Positions 24,810-33,037 of a stretch of 64,000 nucleotides of DNA are shown here, piece after piece. Position numbers and translations under genes: made by a program. The stretch lies in the NCBI RefSeq assembly GCF_006442815.1, contig NZ_VFVL01000018.1:1-64000 (forward strand). Reading direction: 5' to 3'. The stretch is from Mesorhizobium sp. B2-4-3 (GTDB lineage Bacteria; Pseudomonadota; Alphaproteobacteria; Rhizobiales; Rhizobiaceae). The notes under the pieces are model-generated. The model saw only the letters and a list, made by a program, of their open reading frames with translations, searched no databases and was not told where the DNA came from. Position 1 is the first letter of the stretch. The number at the start of each line of letters is the position of its first letter.

Positions 24810-25676
24810 TCAACCCCACGGCTTGCCCATCAGCCCGTTGGGGCGGACCGACAGGAACACCATCAGGGCGGCGAAGATGACGAGGTAGGTCACGTCGCCA
24901 TATTCGCGCAGCACGGTGAGGCCGACCGACTCCATCATGCCGAGGATGAAGCCGCCGGCGATCGCCCCGCCGACGACGCCGGCGCCGCCGATCATCACCA
25001 TCAGGAAGGCCTTGATGGAGATCGGCCCACCGATGCCGGAATTGACGCCGGTGATGGTGACCAGCAGCCCGCCGACAACGCCCGCGAGCATGGCGCCCAT
25101 GGCGAAGCCGATCATCGAATAACGGTCGACGCGGACGCCCATCAGTTGGGCCGCGACGCGGTCCTGGGCGAGCGCGCGCATGGCGCGCCCGACCCGGCTG
25201 TACTGCATGTAGAGGACGAAGGCCGCGATGAAGGCGATCGCCAGCACCCCGACGACCATACGATCGTAAGGCATGATGATGCCGGCGTCGTTGAAGACGC
25301 CCTTGACGATCTTGGGAACGCCGCGCTGCTTCTCGCCGAACAGAAGCAAGATGACGGCGTCGAAGAAGAAGGCGGTCGCGGCGGCGAGCAGCATCGTGCT
25401 TTCCTCGCGATGGCTGCGCCTGATGACGGTGCGAAAGAGGAATTTCTCCATCAGCGCGCCGATGATAGCGAGCGTCACGCCGGAGGCGAGCAGCGCCACC
25501 ACGAAAGGCAGGCCGAGCTGGCCGTAGAGGGTATAGGTGATGAACCCGCCCAGCACATACATCTGGCCGTGGGCGAAATTGAGCACGTTCATCAGGGCGA
25601 AGATCAGGGTGAGGCCCAGCGCGATCAGCGCGTATTGGGCACCGAGATACAATCCGTTGGCGATGACCTGTTCCAT
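24810..25676 (-). CDS. livH: Branched-chain-amino-acid-type ABC permease (LivH)
   Basis: A 288-residue permease with the LivH N-terminus (NGLYLGAQYALIALGLTLIF), MNVLNFAHGQMYVLGGF and the cytoplasmic motif VGRAMRALAQDRVAAQLMGV. The start is ATG 25676, preceded by GAAGG; a GTG lies two codons upstream. It is separated from the binding-protein gene by 82 bases containing a strong hairpin at 25693-25726. Confidence 0.92.
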   Translation of the reverse strand: MEQVIANGLYLGAQYALIALGLTLIFALMNVLNFAHGQMYVLGGFITYTLYGQLGLPFVVALLASGVTLAIIGALMEKFLFRTVIRRSHREESTMLLAAATAFFFDAVILLLFGEKQRGVPKIVKGVFNDAGIIMPYDRMVVGVLAIAFIAAFVLYMQYSRVGRAMRALAQDRVAAQLMGVRVDRYSMIGFAMGAMLAGVVGGLLVTITGVNSGIGGPISIKAFLMVMIGGAGVVGGAIAGGFILGMMESVGLTVLREYGDVTYLVIFAALMVFLSVRPNGLMGKPWG

Positions 25677-25692
25677 GGACACCTTCGATCTT

Positions 25693-25726
25693 CCGCGGGG
25701 TCCGGCCTATCATCCGGACCCCGCGG
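25693..25726 (-). promoter_or_regulatory. Intercistronic hairpin between binding-protein and permease genes
   Basis: A perfect 13-bp stem (CCGCGGGGTCCGG and its complement) with an 8-base loop and no U-run. Hairpins in this position are known to protect upstream mRNA or partly stop transcription, so that binding protein outnumbers permease. Here that role is inferred from position. Confidence 0.6.
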
Positions 25727-25758
25727 CAAGCTGGAGGAAGTGACGCTCGAAGGTAATG

Positions 25759-26961
25759 CTAGTCGACGGAGCCGACGAACAGGGTCTGGAAAGCGCCGTC
25801 CTTGTATTCGTTGACCACCATCGGCACCGAAAGCTGGCGCTTCTGGCCGAAGGACGTCGAACCGACATAGCTGAGCTTGGCGTCACCCTTCAGGAAGGGA
25901 TTGGGCGCCGAGAAGGTGTCCATGGTCTTCTTGAATTCGGCGACATCGTTGATGGCCGCCGGATTGGCCTTCAGCGTGTCGAGGATATATTCGAGCGCGT
26001 AGACCTTGGTGTTCGACTCGTCGTTGTATTCCCCGAACATCTTGGTGTAGCGGGTGACGAATTCCTTCATCGCGTCCGAGGCGATCTCCGGCGTCGAGGC
26101 GCCGCCGACGGAGATGAAGCCGTTGGCGTATTCGCCGGCGCCCTCTTCCAGAACCTTGGCGTCCTGCGCGGTTTCAGTCGAGATCAGGCCCTCATAGCCG
26201 AGCTCGCGGGCGGCGCGGATGAGCAGCGGCGCGTTGGCCGGCGCTACGCCGGACAAGACGAGCAGGTCGGGCTTCAACGCGACGATCGGCGTCAGCACCG
26301 GCGTGAAGTCGCGGGTGTCGTTCTGGTAGGTGTCGTTCTGGGCGACGATGTCGAGGCCGAGCGCTTTGGCCGCCTCGACGCCGCCGTCACGCTGGCTGAG
26401 CGGATCGGATTCATTCGCCGCGACAAAGGCGATCTTCTTCACGCCTTTGTTTTCCTTGAGGTATTTGTAGATCGCCGGACCGGACTGATAGTTGGCGATC
26501 ATGCCGAGCACGGCATTCGAGGCCGGCTTCTGGTAAAGCGCCTTGGGGAAGGCGTAGGGGAAATAAATGATGCCGTTGGCCTCGGCGACCGGGCGCACCG
26601 CGGCAGCGCCGTCATCGACATTCGGGCCCACGACATAGTGGACGCCTTCCTGCGCCATTTTCTCCATGCCGGCGATGGCACGCTTGGGATCCTTCTGGTC
26701 GTCGAAGGTGACGATGTTGATGTTGTAGGTGTCGTTGCCGATCTTGACGCCGCCGGTCTCGTTGATCCAGGCGGCGCGGGTCTGCATAGAGCGCACGTTC
26801 GAGGTGCCCCAGGCGGCGGCCGGACCGCTGGTGACGCCCACAAAACCGATCTTCAGTTCCTTGTTTTCAGCCTGCGCGGACGAAATGCCGACAGCGGCAA
26901 TGGCCAGGGTCGAGACGGCGCCGAGCGCCATCGATTTCAGAGTCGAGCGACGGTTGATCAT
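25759..26961 (-). CDS. Periplasmic solute-binding protein, LivK/HAAT family
   Basis: A 400-residue type-I periplasmic binding protein. It has a signal peptide (MINRRSTLKSMALGAVSTLA, ending near SSAQAENKE), with a possible twin-arginine character. The mature start KIGFVGVTSGPAAAWGTSN is typical of HAAT binding proteins. It is the first gene of the seven-gene run binding protein, livH, livM, livG, livF, racemase, GntR. The ligand is unknown; co-occurrence with a hydantoin-type racemase argues for something other than plain leucine. The ribosome binding site is AGGGGAA upstream of ATG 26961. Confidence 0.92.
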   Translation of the reverse strand: MINRRSTLKSMALGAVSTLAIAAVGISSAQAENKELKIGFVGVTSGPAAAWGTSNVRSMQTRAAWINETGGVKIGNDTYNINIVTFDDQKDPKRAIAGMEKMAQEGVHYVVGPNVDDGAAAVRPVAEANGIIYFPYAFPKALYQKPASNAVLGMIANYQSGPAIYKYLKENKGVKKIAFVAANESDPLSQRDGGVEAAKALGLDIVAQNDTYQNDTRDFTPVLTPIVALKPDLLVLSGVAPANAPLLIRAARELGYEGLISTETAQDAKVLEEGAGEYANGFISVGGASTPEIASDAMKEFVTRYTKMFGEYNDESNTKVYALEYILDTLKANPAAINDVAEFKKTMDTFSAPNPFLKGDAKLSYVGSTSFGQKRQLSVPMVVNEYKDGAFQTLFVGSVD

Positions 26962-27065
26962 ATCGGTAGTTCCCCTTGGTTATCGCGCTTTGTGTTTTGC
27001 TCGTAGGCTGCGCGTATAGCGTAAGGGAAACCGGCCGCGTCAGATTGTCAACATATTTCTTCTAG

Positions 27066-27077
27066 ATTGTATACAAT
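27066..27077. promoter_or_regulatory. Probable GntR (FCD) operator upstream of the liv-type operon
   Basis: ATTGTATACAAT, a perfect 12-bp palindrome about 105 bases upstream of the binding-protein start. It fits the known FadR-subfamily pattern TTGT-N2-ACAA. The operon's last gene encodes such a regulator. A TTGACA on the minus strand (27046-27051) lies just downstream and may be its -35 box. Confidence 0.6.
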
Positions 27078-27129
27078 ATTTGAGCTGAATGTGTGCGATG
27101 GCCCACCGGTGGAATGCCATCGGGGAACC

Positions 27130-27399
27130 CTACTTCCCGCAATAGTGGTCGTTGATATCGTTGACCGCATTCGCGTCCGGTCCGACGCGGTGATACGCGC
27201 AGGCGCCCGCCGCCGTGTTGGTCATCTGCTGGTCGTAGTAGCGCGGCCCGCCGAACAGCGTCTCGATGATATCGTCGCTGGCCGGGACATAACGTTCCTG
27301 TTCGGTGACGCGGTGGCGATGTTCGCCGGCGGCAACCGGGCCGGCCATCGCGGCTGCCGCGGCAAGCGTGAGCGCGGCGATTGCAAAATGTTTCGTCAT
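27130..27399 (-). CDS. Small secreted protein of unknown function
   Basis: An 89-residue protein with a clear Sec signal (MTKHFAIAALTLAAAAAMAG, cleavage near VAAGEHRH). The mature part is about 65 residues, with two cysteines (GACAYHR and DHYCGK) that could form a disulfide in the periplasm. I recognise no family. The start at 27399 is chosen because it begins the signal peptide; the open frame continues upstream into a repeat. Confidence 0.65.
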   Translation of the reverse strand: MTKHFAIAALTLAAAAAMAGPVAAGEHRHRVTEQERYVPASDDIIETLFGGPRYYDQQMTNTAAGACAYHRVGPDANAVNDINDHYCGK

Positions 27400-27512
27400 G
27401 GCAGCGACCTTCTGGCATTTGGATCTGCAGCATATCCAAAATCGCCAGCAGAGCAAAAGTTCCCGCTTCCCGCTCTCGGCCGGCGAGTTCCTCGACGCAG
27501 AAATTTGTGTTG

Positions 27513-27850
27513 TGGGCTATGTTTGCGTTGGCGGTTGGCATGTCTTGGAGATTGGCTGAAACGCCCATCGCGATCGTCATCCACGGGCGGAGCAAGGAGC
27601 GAAGCGACGCGCGCAGACCCGAGGATCCATTCCGTGACTTCGGAGCGCTGCCGCGGTGCAGAATTCTGCTCCGCTGCGCTCCACGGCTCAGGTCACGGAA
27701 TGGATTCCAGGGTCTGCGCGACGCCGCTTCGCTCCTTGCTCCGCCCTGGAATGACGAGGTTGAGAGGCCTCAGCCAATCCCCGGCGTTTCGCCGGAAATG
27801 AATGGTGAAAATCTTGCTCGCCGGCGAACGGCGACCTTTCGAAACCCGGT
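27513..27850 (-). repeat. Dispersed intergenic repeat, copy 2, with a long internal palindrome
   Basis: The same repeat as at 20492-20695 but inverted and longer. Its centre, about 27584-27749, is a hyphenated palindrome. The left arm 27584-27638 (GGCGGAGCAAGGAGCGAAGC, then a GATCCATTCCGTGAC block) pairs with right arm 27692-27749. The inner part (GCAGAATTCTGC near 27658) is also self-complementary. It covers most of the 460 bases between the small secreted-protein gene and the sigma-factor gene; no gene is seen there. Confidence 0.8.
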
Positions 27851-27859
27851 CTTCAGGAA

Positions 27860-28714
27860 CTAGTGCAGATGCCGCAGCTTGTCGGGGTTGCGCATGACAT
27901 AGATCGCCGCGATCTTGCCGTCCTCGATGTCGAGGGCCGTGGTCTGGAGCTCGCCATCGACCTCCAGCGTGACGAAGCCGGGCAGGCCGTTGATGAAGCC
28001 GTAGCGGACAAGCTTCGAGCGATGGTCCTTGAGCCATGCCGCCACGACCGCGTATTGCGTCATGACCGCCTCGAACCCAAAGGCCGGCTCGGTCGCCGCC
28101 GGGCGCTTGCCGCCGCCGTCGGCGTGGGCGGTGACATCGGCGCTCAGCATCGCGCCGAGCGCCTTCATGTCGCCGCTGCGCGAGGCGTTGAAGAAGGCCT
28201 CGGCGATCTCCAATCCGCGCTGCTTCTCGACCTTGAAGCGTGGCCGCGCCTCGCGGACATGCTCGCGCGCTCTGGCCGCAAGCTGGCGGCAGGCAGCCGG
28301 ATCGCGCTCGATCTCGGCCGCGACCTCCTCGAATTGCAGGCCGAACACGTCATGCAGCAGGAAGGCGGCGCGCTCGAGCGGCGACAGGCGCTCCAGCGCC
28401 AGCATCAGCGGCAAGGTAACGTCCTCCGCCTCGTCTTCCTCCACCAGCGGCTCGGGCAGCCAGGGGCCGACATAGGTCTCGCGCTGGCGGCGCGCGAATT
28501 TGAGCTGGTCGAGGCAGAGCCGCGTGACCGTGCGGCGCAGGAACGCCTCGGGCTGGCGCACCTCGGCGCGCTCGGTCCTCATCCAGCGGATAAAGGCCTC
28601 CTGCACCACGTCCTCGGCGTCGGCGACCGAGCCCAGCATGCGGTAGGCGACCCGCATCAGCTTCGGGCGCAGCGGCTCGAATTCCGCCGCCGCGCCCGTG
28701 AATGCCGGCTCCAT
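27860..28714 (-). CDS. sigJ: ECF41-type sigma factor with C-terminal SnoaL-like domain (SigJ family)
   Basis: A 284-residue ECF sigma factor. Region 2 covers about residues 12-78 (RVAYRMLGSVADAEDVVQEA) and region 4 about 105-158 (LSPLERAAFLLHDVFGLQFE). Between them is the ECF41 hallmark WLPEPL (85-90). The C-terminal NTF2/SnoaL-like domain carries DGGGK (199-203) and ends NPDKLRHLH, both conserved in ECF41. In this group the C-terminal domain replaces a separate anti-sigma factor and tunes activity. The start is ATG 28714, 2 bases after the CMD gene stop; both should be read from the ECF41 promoter at 29249-29276. Confidence 0.93.
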   Translation of the reverse strand: MEPAFTGAAAEFEPLRPKLMRVAYRMLGSVADAEDVVQEAFIRWMRTERAEVRQPEAFLRRTVTRLCLDQLKFARRQRETYVGPWLPEPLVEEDEAEDVTLPLMLALERLSPLERAAFLLHDVFGLQFEEVAAEIERDPAACRQLAARAREHVREARPRFKVEKQRGLEIAEAFFNASRSGDMKALGAMLSADVTAHADGGGKRPAATEPAFGFEAVMTQYAVVAAWLKDHRSKLVRYGFINGLPGFVTLEVDGELQTTALDIEDGKIAAIYVMRNPDKLRHLH

Positions 28715-28716
28715 CG

Positions 28717-29217
28717 TCAAGCCGCGGCCGCCTTATCGGCAGCCTTGGCGACAGCCGCCTTGTTGGCAGCCTTGACGGCCGCTGGATCGACAAAGCCGCC
28801 GAAGCCGACGGCGATGCGGTTCCAGCCATTGATTATGTTGATCATCAATGTGAGCTTCACGCGCTCCTCCTCGGAGAAATGCGGCTTCAGCGCCTCATAA
28901 GCCGCCTCATGCGTATGGCCTTCGCAGATTCTGGTCAGCGCCTCGGTCCAGCCGAGCGCCGCGCGCTCGCGGTCGGTATAGCACGGCGCCTCGCGCCAGG
29001 CCGACAACAGATAGATGCGCTGCTCGGTCTCGCCGCGCTCGCGGGCATAGGTCGAATGCATGTTGATGCAGTTGGCGCAGCCATTGATCTGCGACGATCG
29101 TATCTCGATGAGCTCAGCGAGCTTCGGATCGAGGCTGCCGGCGATGGCTAAAGAGGCGCGGTGCCACTCCTTCATCAGCGAAGGGGCGGCGGCAAGGGGG
29201 TCAAGTCTGACAGTCAT
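28717..29217 (-). CDS. Carboxymuconolactone decarboxylase (AhpD-like) family protein
   Basis: A 166-residue CMD-fold protein. The redox/active-site motif CANC-x3-H is at residues 47-54 (NGCANCINMHS), as in AhpD-like peroxidase partners. An Ala/Lys-rich tail (AANKAAVAKAADKAAAA) is unusual and may be low-complexity. CMD proteins are the established partners and targets of ECF41 sigma factors, and the sigma gene follows immediately. The trigger and physiological role of such pairs are still poorly known. Confidence 0.92.
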   Translation of the reverse strand: MTVRLDPLAAAPSLMKEWHRASLAIAGSLDPKLAELIEIRSSQINGCANCINMHSTYARERGETEQRIYLLSAWREAPCYTDRERAALGWTEALTRICEGHTHEAAYEALKPHFSEEERVKLTLMINIINGWNRIAVGFGGFVDPAAVKAANKAAVAKAADKAAAA

Positions 29218-29248
29218 GGTCGGTTCCTTTCGTTGCTTCCGTTCTCAA

Positions 29249-29276
29249 GACGATCAAGGCTTGGCCTGGTGTGACA
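29249..29276 (-). promoter_or_regulatory. ECF41-type promoter upstream of the CMD-sigma operon
   Basis: On the minus strand TGTCACA (29276-29270) is followed after 17 bases by CGTC (29252-29249). This matches the published ECF41 consensus of TGTCACA, a spacer of about 16, and CGTC. It lies 32 bases upstream of the CMD start and implies autoregulation by the sigma factor. Confidence 0.8.
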
Positions 29277-29468
29277 TGGTGGCGAAATTTTTGCGCCGGC
29301 GCATCGAGCGGTAGCGCCGCCCTTTGATTCAAACAGCCCGCAGGGGGCGAAAAATAACGGCCGCCGCAACGACGGATTTTCGACAATGGCCGGCGCCCAT
29401 GGCGGCTATCCTGTGTCCGGTCAAATCCCGAGGCCGGCCCCGGGATGCATAGGGAATGGACGCCAGAC

Positions 29469-30965
29469 ATGACAGCCAGAGTGATCGTCCTCGAGGCCAA
29501 GCCGCTGGGTACGGAAGACGTCGCCGAGATCGCACGACGCAATGCCCGGCTCGTGCTCGGCGAAGAAGCCATGCGCCGCATCCGCGCAAGCCGCGCCCTC
29601 ATCGAGCATCTCACCCAGCTCGGCAAGCCGCTCTATGGCGTCACCACCGGGCTCGGCGCCTGTGTCGACACGCCACTCGCCGAGGCCGACCTGATCGCCT
29701 TCCAGCACAGCGTGCCGCTGAGCCACTCGATGGGCGCCGGGCCGTCGCTGCCGACCGAGGCCGTGCGGGCGCTGATGGTCGCGCGCATCTGCGGCATGGC
29801 CGCGGGCGGCACGGGCACGTCGGAGGGCGTCGTCATGGGCCTGGTCGCGGCGCTCAACGCAGGCGTTCATCCGGTCATTCCGAGCTGGGGATCGGTGGGC
29901 GCAGCGGACCTTGCGCCGCTCGGTCATCTGGCCAGGGCGCTGCGCGGCGACGGCGAGAGTGAATATCAGGGCAGGATCATGCCATCGACCGAGGCGCTCA
30001 AGCTCGCCGGGCTCGAACCGCTCGACCTGCGCGAGAAGGACGGCCACGCCATCATCGTCGCCAACAGCCTTTCGACCGGAACGGCGTGCCTTGCGCTCGA
30101 GGAGGTCGCATGCCTGATCGACTGGTCGCTGGCGGCGGTGGCGCTGAATTACGAGGCATTCCGCTCGTCCCTCAAGGCCATCGACGAGGATGCGCTGGCA
30201 GCGCGGCCGGCCTTCGGCCAAGTCGAGATCGGCACGCGGCTGCGGACCGAGCTTTCGGGCAGTGGGCTGTGGCAGGAGAATGCCGCGCGACGCCTGCAGG
30301 ATCCACTCAGCTTCCGCTGCGTGCCGCAGGTGTGGGGCGGCCTGCTGCACGCCTATGAGCAGGCGAAGCTGGCGACGGAGATCGAGCTTGGTCATTCCGG
30401 CGACAATCCGGTCATCCTGCCCGAGGCCGAGCGGATCGTCTCCAACGGCAATTTCGACCTCACCGCTTTCACGCTGACCTGGGAAAGCCTCGGCCAGGCG
30501 CTGGCGCATTGCGCCGTCGGCACCGCCAACCGCTCGATGAAGCTGATGTCGCCGACGGTGGCGGAGCTGCCCCGGTTCCTGTCGGTCAGAGGCGGCAGCC
30601 GCCAGGGATATGCGGAACTGCAGAAGCCGGTCGCGGCGCTCGAAGCCGAGATCCGCCACCTCGCCAATCCGATGTCGCTCAGCCCTTTGGCCATCTCGGA
30701 TGGCGTCGAGGACCAGTCGTCGATGGCGCCACGCGTGGTAGCCAAGACCGCCGCTATCATGGAACGCCTGCGCTATCTGGTGGCGATGGAGCTGATCTTC
30801 GCGGCGACCGGCGTCGAGCTGCGCGGTGTGCTGGACTCGATGGGCGAAGGCCCTCGGCGCAGCTATGAAGCCGTGCGGGCGCTTGTCGCCCCGCTCGACG
30901 ACGACCGCGAAATGAGCGCCGACATGGCGCGGGTGGCGCGCATGGTGGCGGGGCCTCGGCTGTAG
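29469..30965 (+). CDS. Histidine/aromatic ammonia-lyase family protein lacking the MIO triad
   Basis: A 498-residue HAL/PAL-fold protein. The catalytic-loop Tyr is kept (YGVTTGLG, residue 56). The prosthetic group of these enzymes forms from Ala-Ser-Gly inside GSVGASGDLAPL. Here the block is GSVGAADLAPL (141-151), one residue short, so no Ser-Gly is present to cyclise. The second active-site Tyr (in DxYSLRC of HAL) is Leu280 in DPLSFRC. The rest of the fold is intact and full length. It may be a non-lyase paralogue or use other chemistry. No hut genes are adjacent. The start could be ATG 29445 instead. Confidence 0.85.
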   Translation: MTARVIVLEAKPLGTEDVAEIARRNARLVLGEEAMRRIRASRALIEHLTQLGKPLYGVTTGLGACVDTPLAEADLIAFQHSVPLSHSMGAGPSLPTEAVRALMVARICGMAAGGTGTSEGVVMGLVAALNAGVHPVIPSWGSVGAADLAPLGHLARALRGDGESEYQGRIMPSTEALKLAGLEPLDLREKDGHAIIVANSLSTGTACLALEEVACLIDWSLAAVALNYEAFRSSLKAIDEDALAARPAFGQVEIGTRLRTELSGSGLWQENAARRLQDPLSFRCVPQVWGGLLHAYEQAKLATEIELGHSGDNPVILPEAERIVSNGNFDLTAFTLTWESLGQALAHCAVGTANRSMKLMSPTVAELPRFLSVRGGSRQGYAELQKPVAALEAEIRHLANPMSLSPLAISDGVEDQSSMAPRVVAKTAAIMERLRYLVAMELIFAATGVELRGVLDSMGEGPRRSYEAVRALVAPLDDDREMSADMARVARMVAGPRL

Positions 30966-31115
30966 AACGGACCAAGAGGTACGCCACAAGCGTTGCATCG
31001 GTCGACCCTGGCGTTTCGTCGGGATGCCTGGACGTCAGTGGTCGTAGACACCCTCGTCGACGCAGCTCGGCTTCCGGCCGGATTGCGGCAAGCGCCATCG
31101 GCTACCTGCCGCGCG

Positions 31116-32012
31116 TCAGTCCGGCGATAAGGACAGTCCCGCGAGAAGCGGCGCATACGCGGCGAGCCTGCGGGATACGAACTCGGTGAAGAGCCGCACG
31201 CGCTTCGTCTTGCGGGACTCCCCCTGGGTGAGAAGCCAGAGCGTGCCGTACATGTGCAGGTCGGTACCCGGCACCCTCGCCAGCAGAGGGTCGGCATCTC
31301 CCACGAAGCACGGCAGCGTCGTCATCCCGAGCCCCTGTCGCACCGCGACGACCTGCGCCTCGGCATCCGTGACCCTGAACGGAACCTCGGCGGTGCGAAC
31401 CTCACCCGAGTGGGCCCAGTCCGGGATTCCATGAATGCTTATGACGATCCACCGGATGGGATCAGGCGCGCCCGCATGCCACGCCGCCAGTCGATCGCGG
31501 GACATGTAGATACCGCCGAATACATCCGGTCCCTTCAGGCCGTGAAGATTGAGCGGTAGGGTTTTGCGGTCGTAGACGACGCGGATCGCGACGTCGGCCT
31601 CCCGGTTGGTCAGATTTGCCAGCTCGCCGGACGACAAAATGTCCATCTCGATGTCCGGATGCAGACGCGCGAAATCGGCGAAGTCCGGCATGAGCAGGTG
31701 TGTCGCCAGGGGCGGTGCCAGTGTCACCCGCAGCAACCCGCGCACGCTCTGGTCGCGGCCAAGGACGCGCGTCTCCAGCTGGTGCGACGACACTTCCATC
31801 TGGTCCGCAAACTCGAGGACCTCCTCGCCCGCAGCCGTCAGGCGGTAGCCCGAAGGCAGCTTTTCGAACATGTGCACCCCGAGGCGTTCCTCGAGCTGGG
31901 CGATGCGTCGCAGCACGGTCGAGTGGTTCACACCGAGGCGCTCAGCGGCGGCCCGCACCGAACCTCCGCGCGCGACGGCAAGAAAGTGGCGAACGTCATC
32001 CCAGTCGATCAT
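31116..32012 (-). CDS. LysR-family transcriptional regulator
   Basis: A 298-residue LTTR. HTH residues about 5-60 read RHFLAVARGGSVRAAAERLG, then VNHSTVLRRIAQLEERLG. The effector domain has the HPDIEMDILSSGELANLTNR and ADVAIRVVYDR blocks of the CrgA/PecT-like group. The start at 32012 (MIDWDDV) is preceded by CAGGAATG. It is divergent from an SDR gene, with a perfect GTGCGC-GATT-GCGCAC dyad between them, so it probably controls the SDR-led cluster at 32.2-35.8 kb. Confidence 0.92.
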   Translation of the reverse strand: MIDWDDVRHFLAVARGGSVRAAAERLGVNHSTVLRRIAQLEERLGVHMFEKLPSGYRLTAAGEEVLEFADQMEVSSHQLETRVLGRDQSVRGLLRVTLAPPLATHLLMPDFADFARLHPDIEMDILSSGELANLTNREADVAIRVVYDRKTLPLNLHGLKGPDVFGGIYMSRDRLAAWHAGAPDPIRWIVISIHGIPDWAHSGEVRTAEVPFRVTDAEAQVVAVRQGLGMTTLPCFVGDADPLLARVPGTDLHMYGTLWLLTQGESRKTKRVRLFTEFVSRRLAAYAPLLAGLSLSPD

Positions 32013-32128
32013 GGTGCATTCCTGCCGCGGAGTGCGGTTTGCAAAGCCCATTCTAACACGCTCAGCCGTGGTTCGCGCGGTCGTTGCGGCGTTCGATCAT
32101 CTGACTGGATCGTTTTCGCACCACCGAT

Positions 32129-32144
32129 GTGCGCGATTGCGCAC
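32129..32144. promoter_or_regulatory. Dyad operator candidate between LysR and SDR genes
   Basis: GTGCGC-GATT-GCGCAC, a perfect 6+4+6 inverted repeat about midway between the divergent starts 32012 and 32239. Position and symmetry fit a LysR recognition site; the T-N11-A core is not strict. Confidence 0.45.
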
Positions 32145-32238
32145 TCACCGCCCGACTTCGGCGAACCCATCTCAAGGCTCTCGCGGGACTTCCCCGTACA
32201 GCCAAGGACACGAGACGGCGAAACGAAGGATGCATGAC

Positions 32239-32973
32239 ATGAACAGACTGAATGGAAAGACCGCCGTCATCACCGGCGGCGCCACCGGCATCGGCCGCGC
32301 CGCGGCAAGGCGCTTCATCGAGGAGGGCGCCTTCGTCTTCATCTTTGGCCGCCGGCAGGAAGCGCTCGACGCCGCCGTGGCCGACCTCGGACCCAGTGCC
32401 CGCGCGGTGAAGGGCTCGGTCTCGAATGGGGCCGACCTCGACCGGCTCTACGCGGCGGTGAAGGCCGAGCGCGGAAGCCTCGACATCGTCTTCGCCAATG
32501 CCGGGGCCGGCGGCCCGCTTCCGCTCGGCCAGATCACCGCCGCGCACATCGACGAAACCTTCGACACCAATGTGAAGGGTACGATCTTCACGGTCCAGAG
32601 GGCGTTGCCGCTGATGGGCCAGGGCGGTTCGATCATCCTGACCGGATCGAGCGCTGGCACCACGGGCGCTCCGGGGTTCACCGCCTACAGCGCGAGCAAG
32701 GCGGCAGTGCGCAACCTCGCGCGGACTTGGGCGGAAGACCTGAAGGGCACCGGCATCCGGGTCAACGTGCTGTCGCCCGGAGCGACGGCGACCGAACTCG
32801 CCAAGGAGGCGCTAGGCGAGGAAGGCCAGAAGGCCTACGGCGCGATGACTCCGCTCCAGCGCATGGCCGATCCGGCGGAGATCGGGGCAGTGGCTGCGTT
32901 TCTCGCGTCATCGGACAGCAGCTTCATGACCGCCAGCGAGGTCGCCGTCGACGGTGGCCTGGCGCAACTCTGA
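32239..32973 (+). CDS. Classical SDR-family oxidoreductase
   Basis: A 244-residue classical short-chain dehydrogenase. The cofactor loop is TAVITGGATGIGRAAARRF. FANAGAGGP replaces the NNAG turn. The catalytic set is Ser in LTGSSAGTTG and YSASKAA (YxxxK). The C-terminus ends VAVDGGLAQL. An Arg in FGRRQEAL after beta2 suggests NADP preference. The start is ATG 32239 behind GAAGGA; ATG 32230 is also in frame. It is the first of a plus-strand set of five redox-type genes after the divergent LysR gene. Confidence 0.93.
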   Translation: MNRLNGKTAVITGGATGIGRAAARRFIEEGAFVFIFGRRQEALDAAVADLGPSARAVKGSVSNGADLDRLYAAVKAERGSLDIVFANAGAGGPLPLGQITAAHIDETFDTNVKGTIFTVQRALPLMGQGGSIILTGSSAGTTGAPGFTAYSASKAAVRNLARTWAEDLKGTGIRVNVLSPGATATELAKEALGEEGQKAYGAMTPLQRMADPAEIGAVAAFLASSDSSFMTASEVAVDGGLAQL

Positions 32974-33037
32974 CCCGCCTCGTCCGGCCGATCACTCCAC
33001 TGATCCCATTATTCGCACACCCACGGAAGAAAATAAA

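Noticed and set aside
27584..27749. CRISPR-like or attenuator structure in the long palindrome
   Set aside because: There is a single hyphenated palindrome without direct repeats or spacers; the shared flanks with 20492-20695 show that it belongs to a dispersed repeat.
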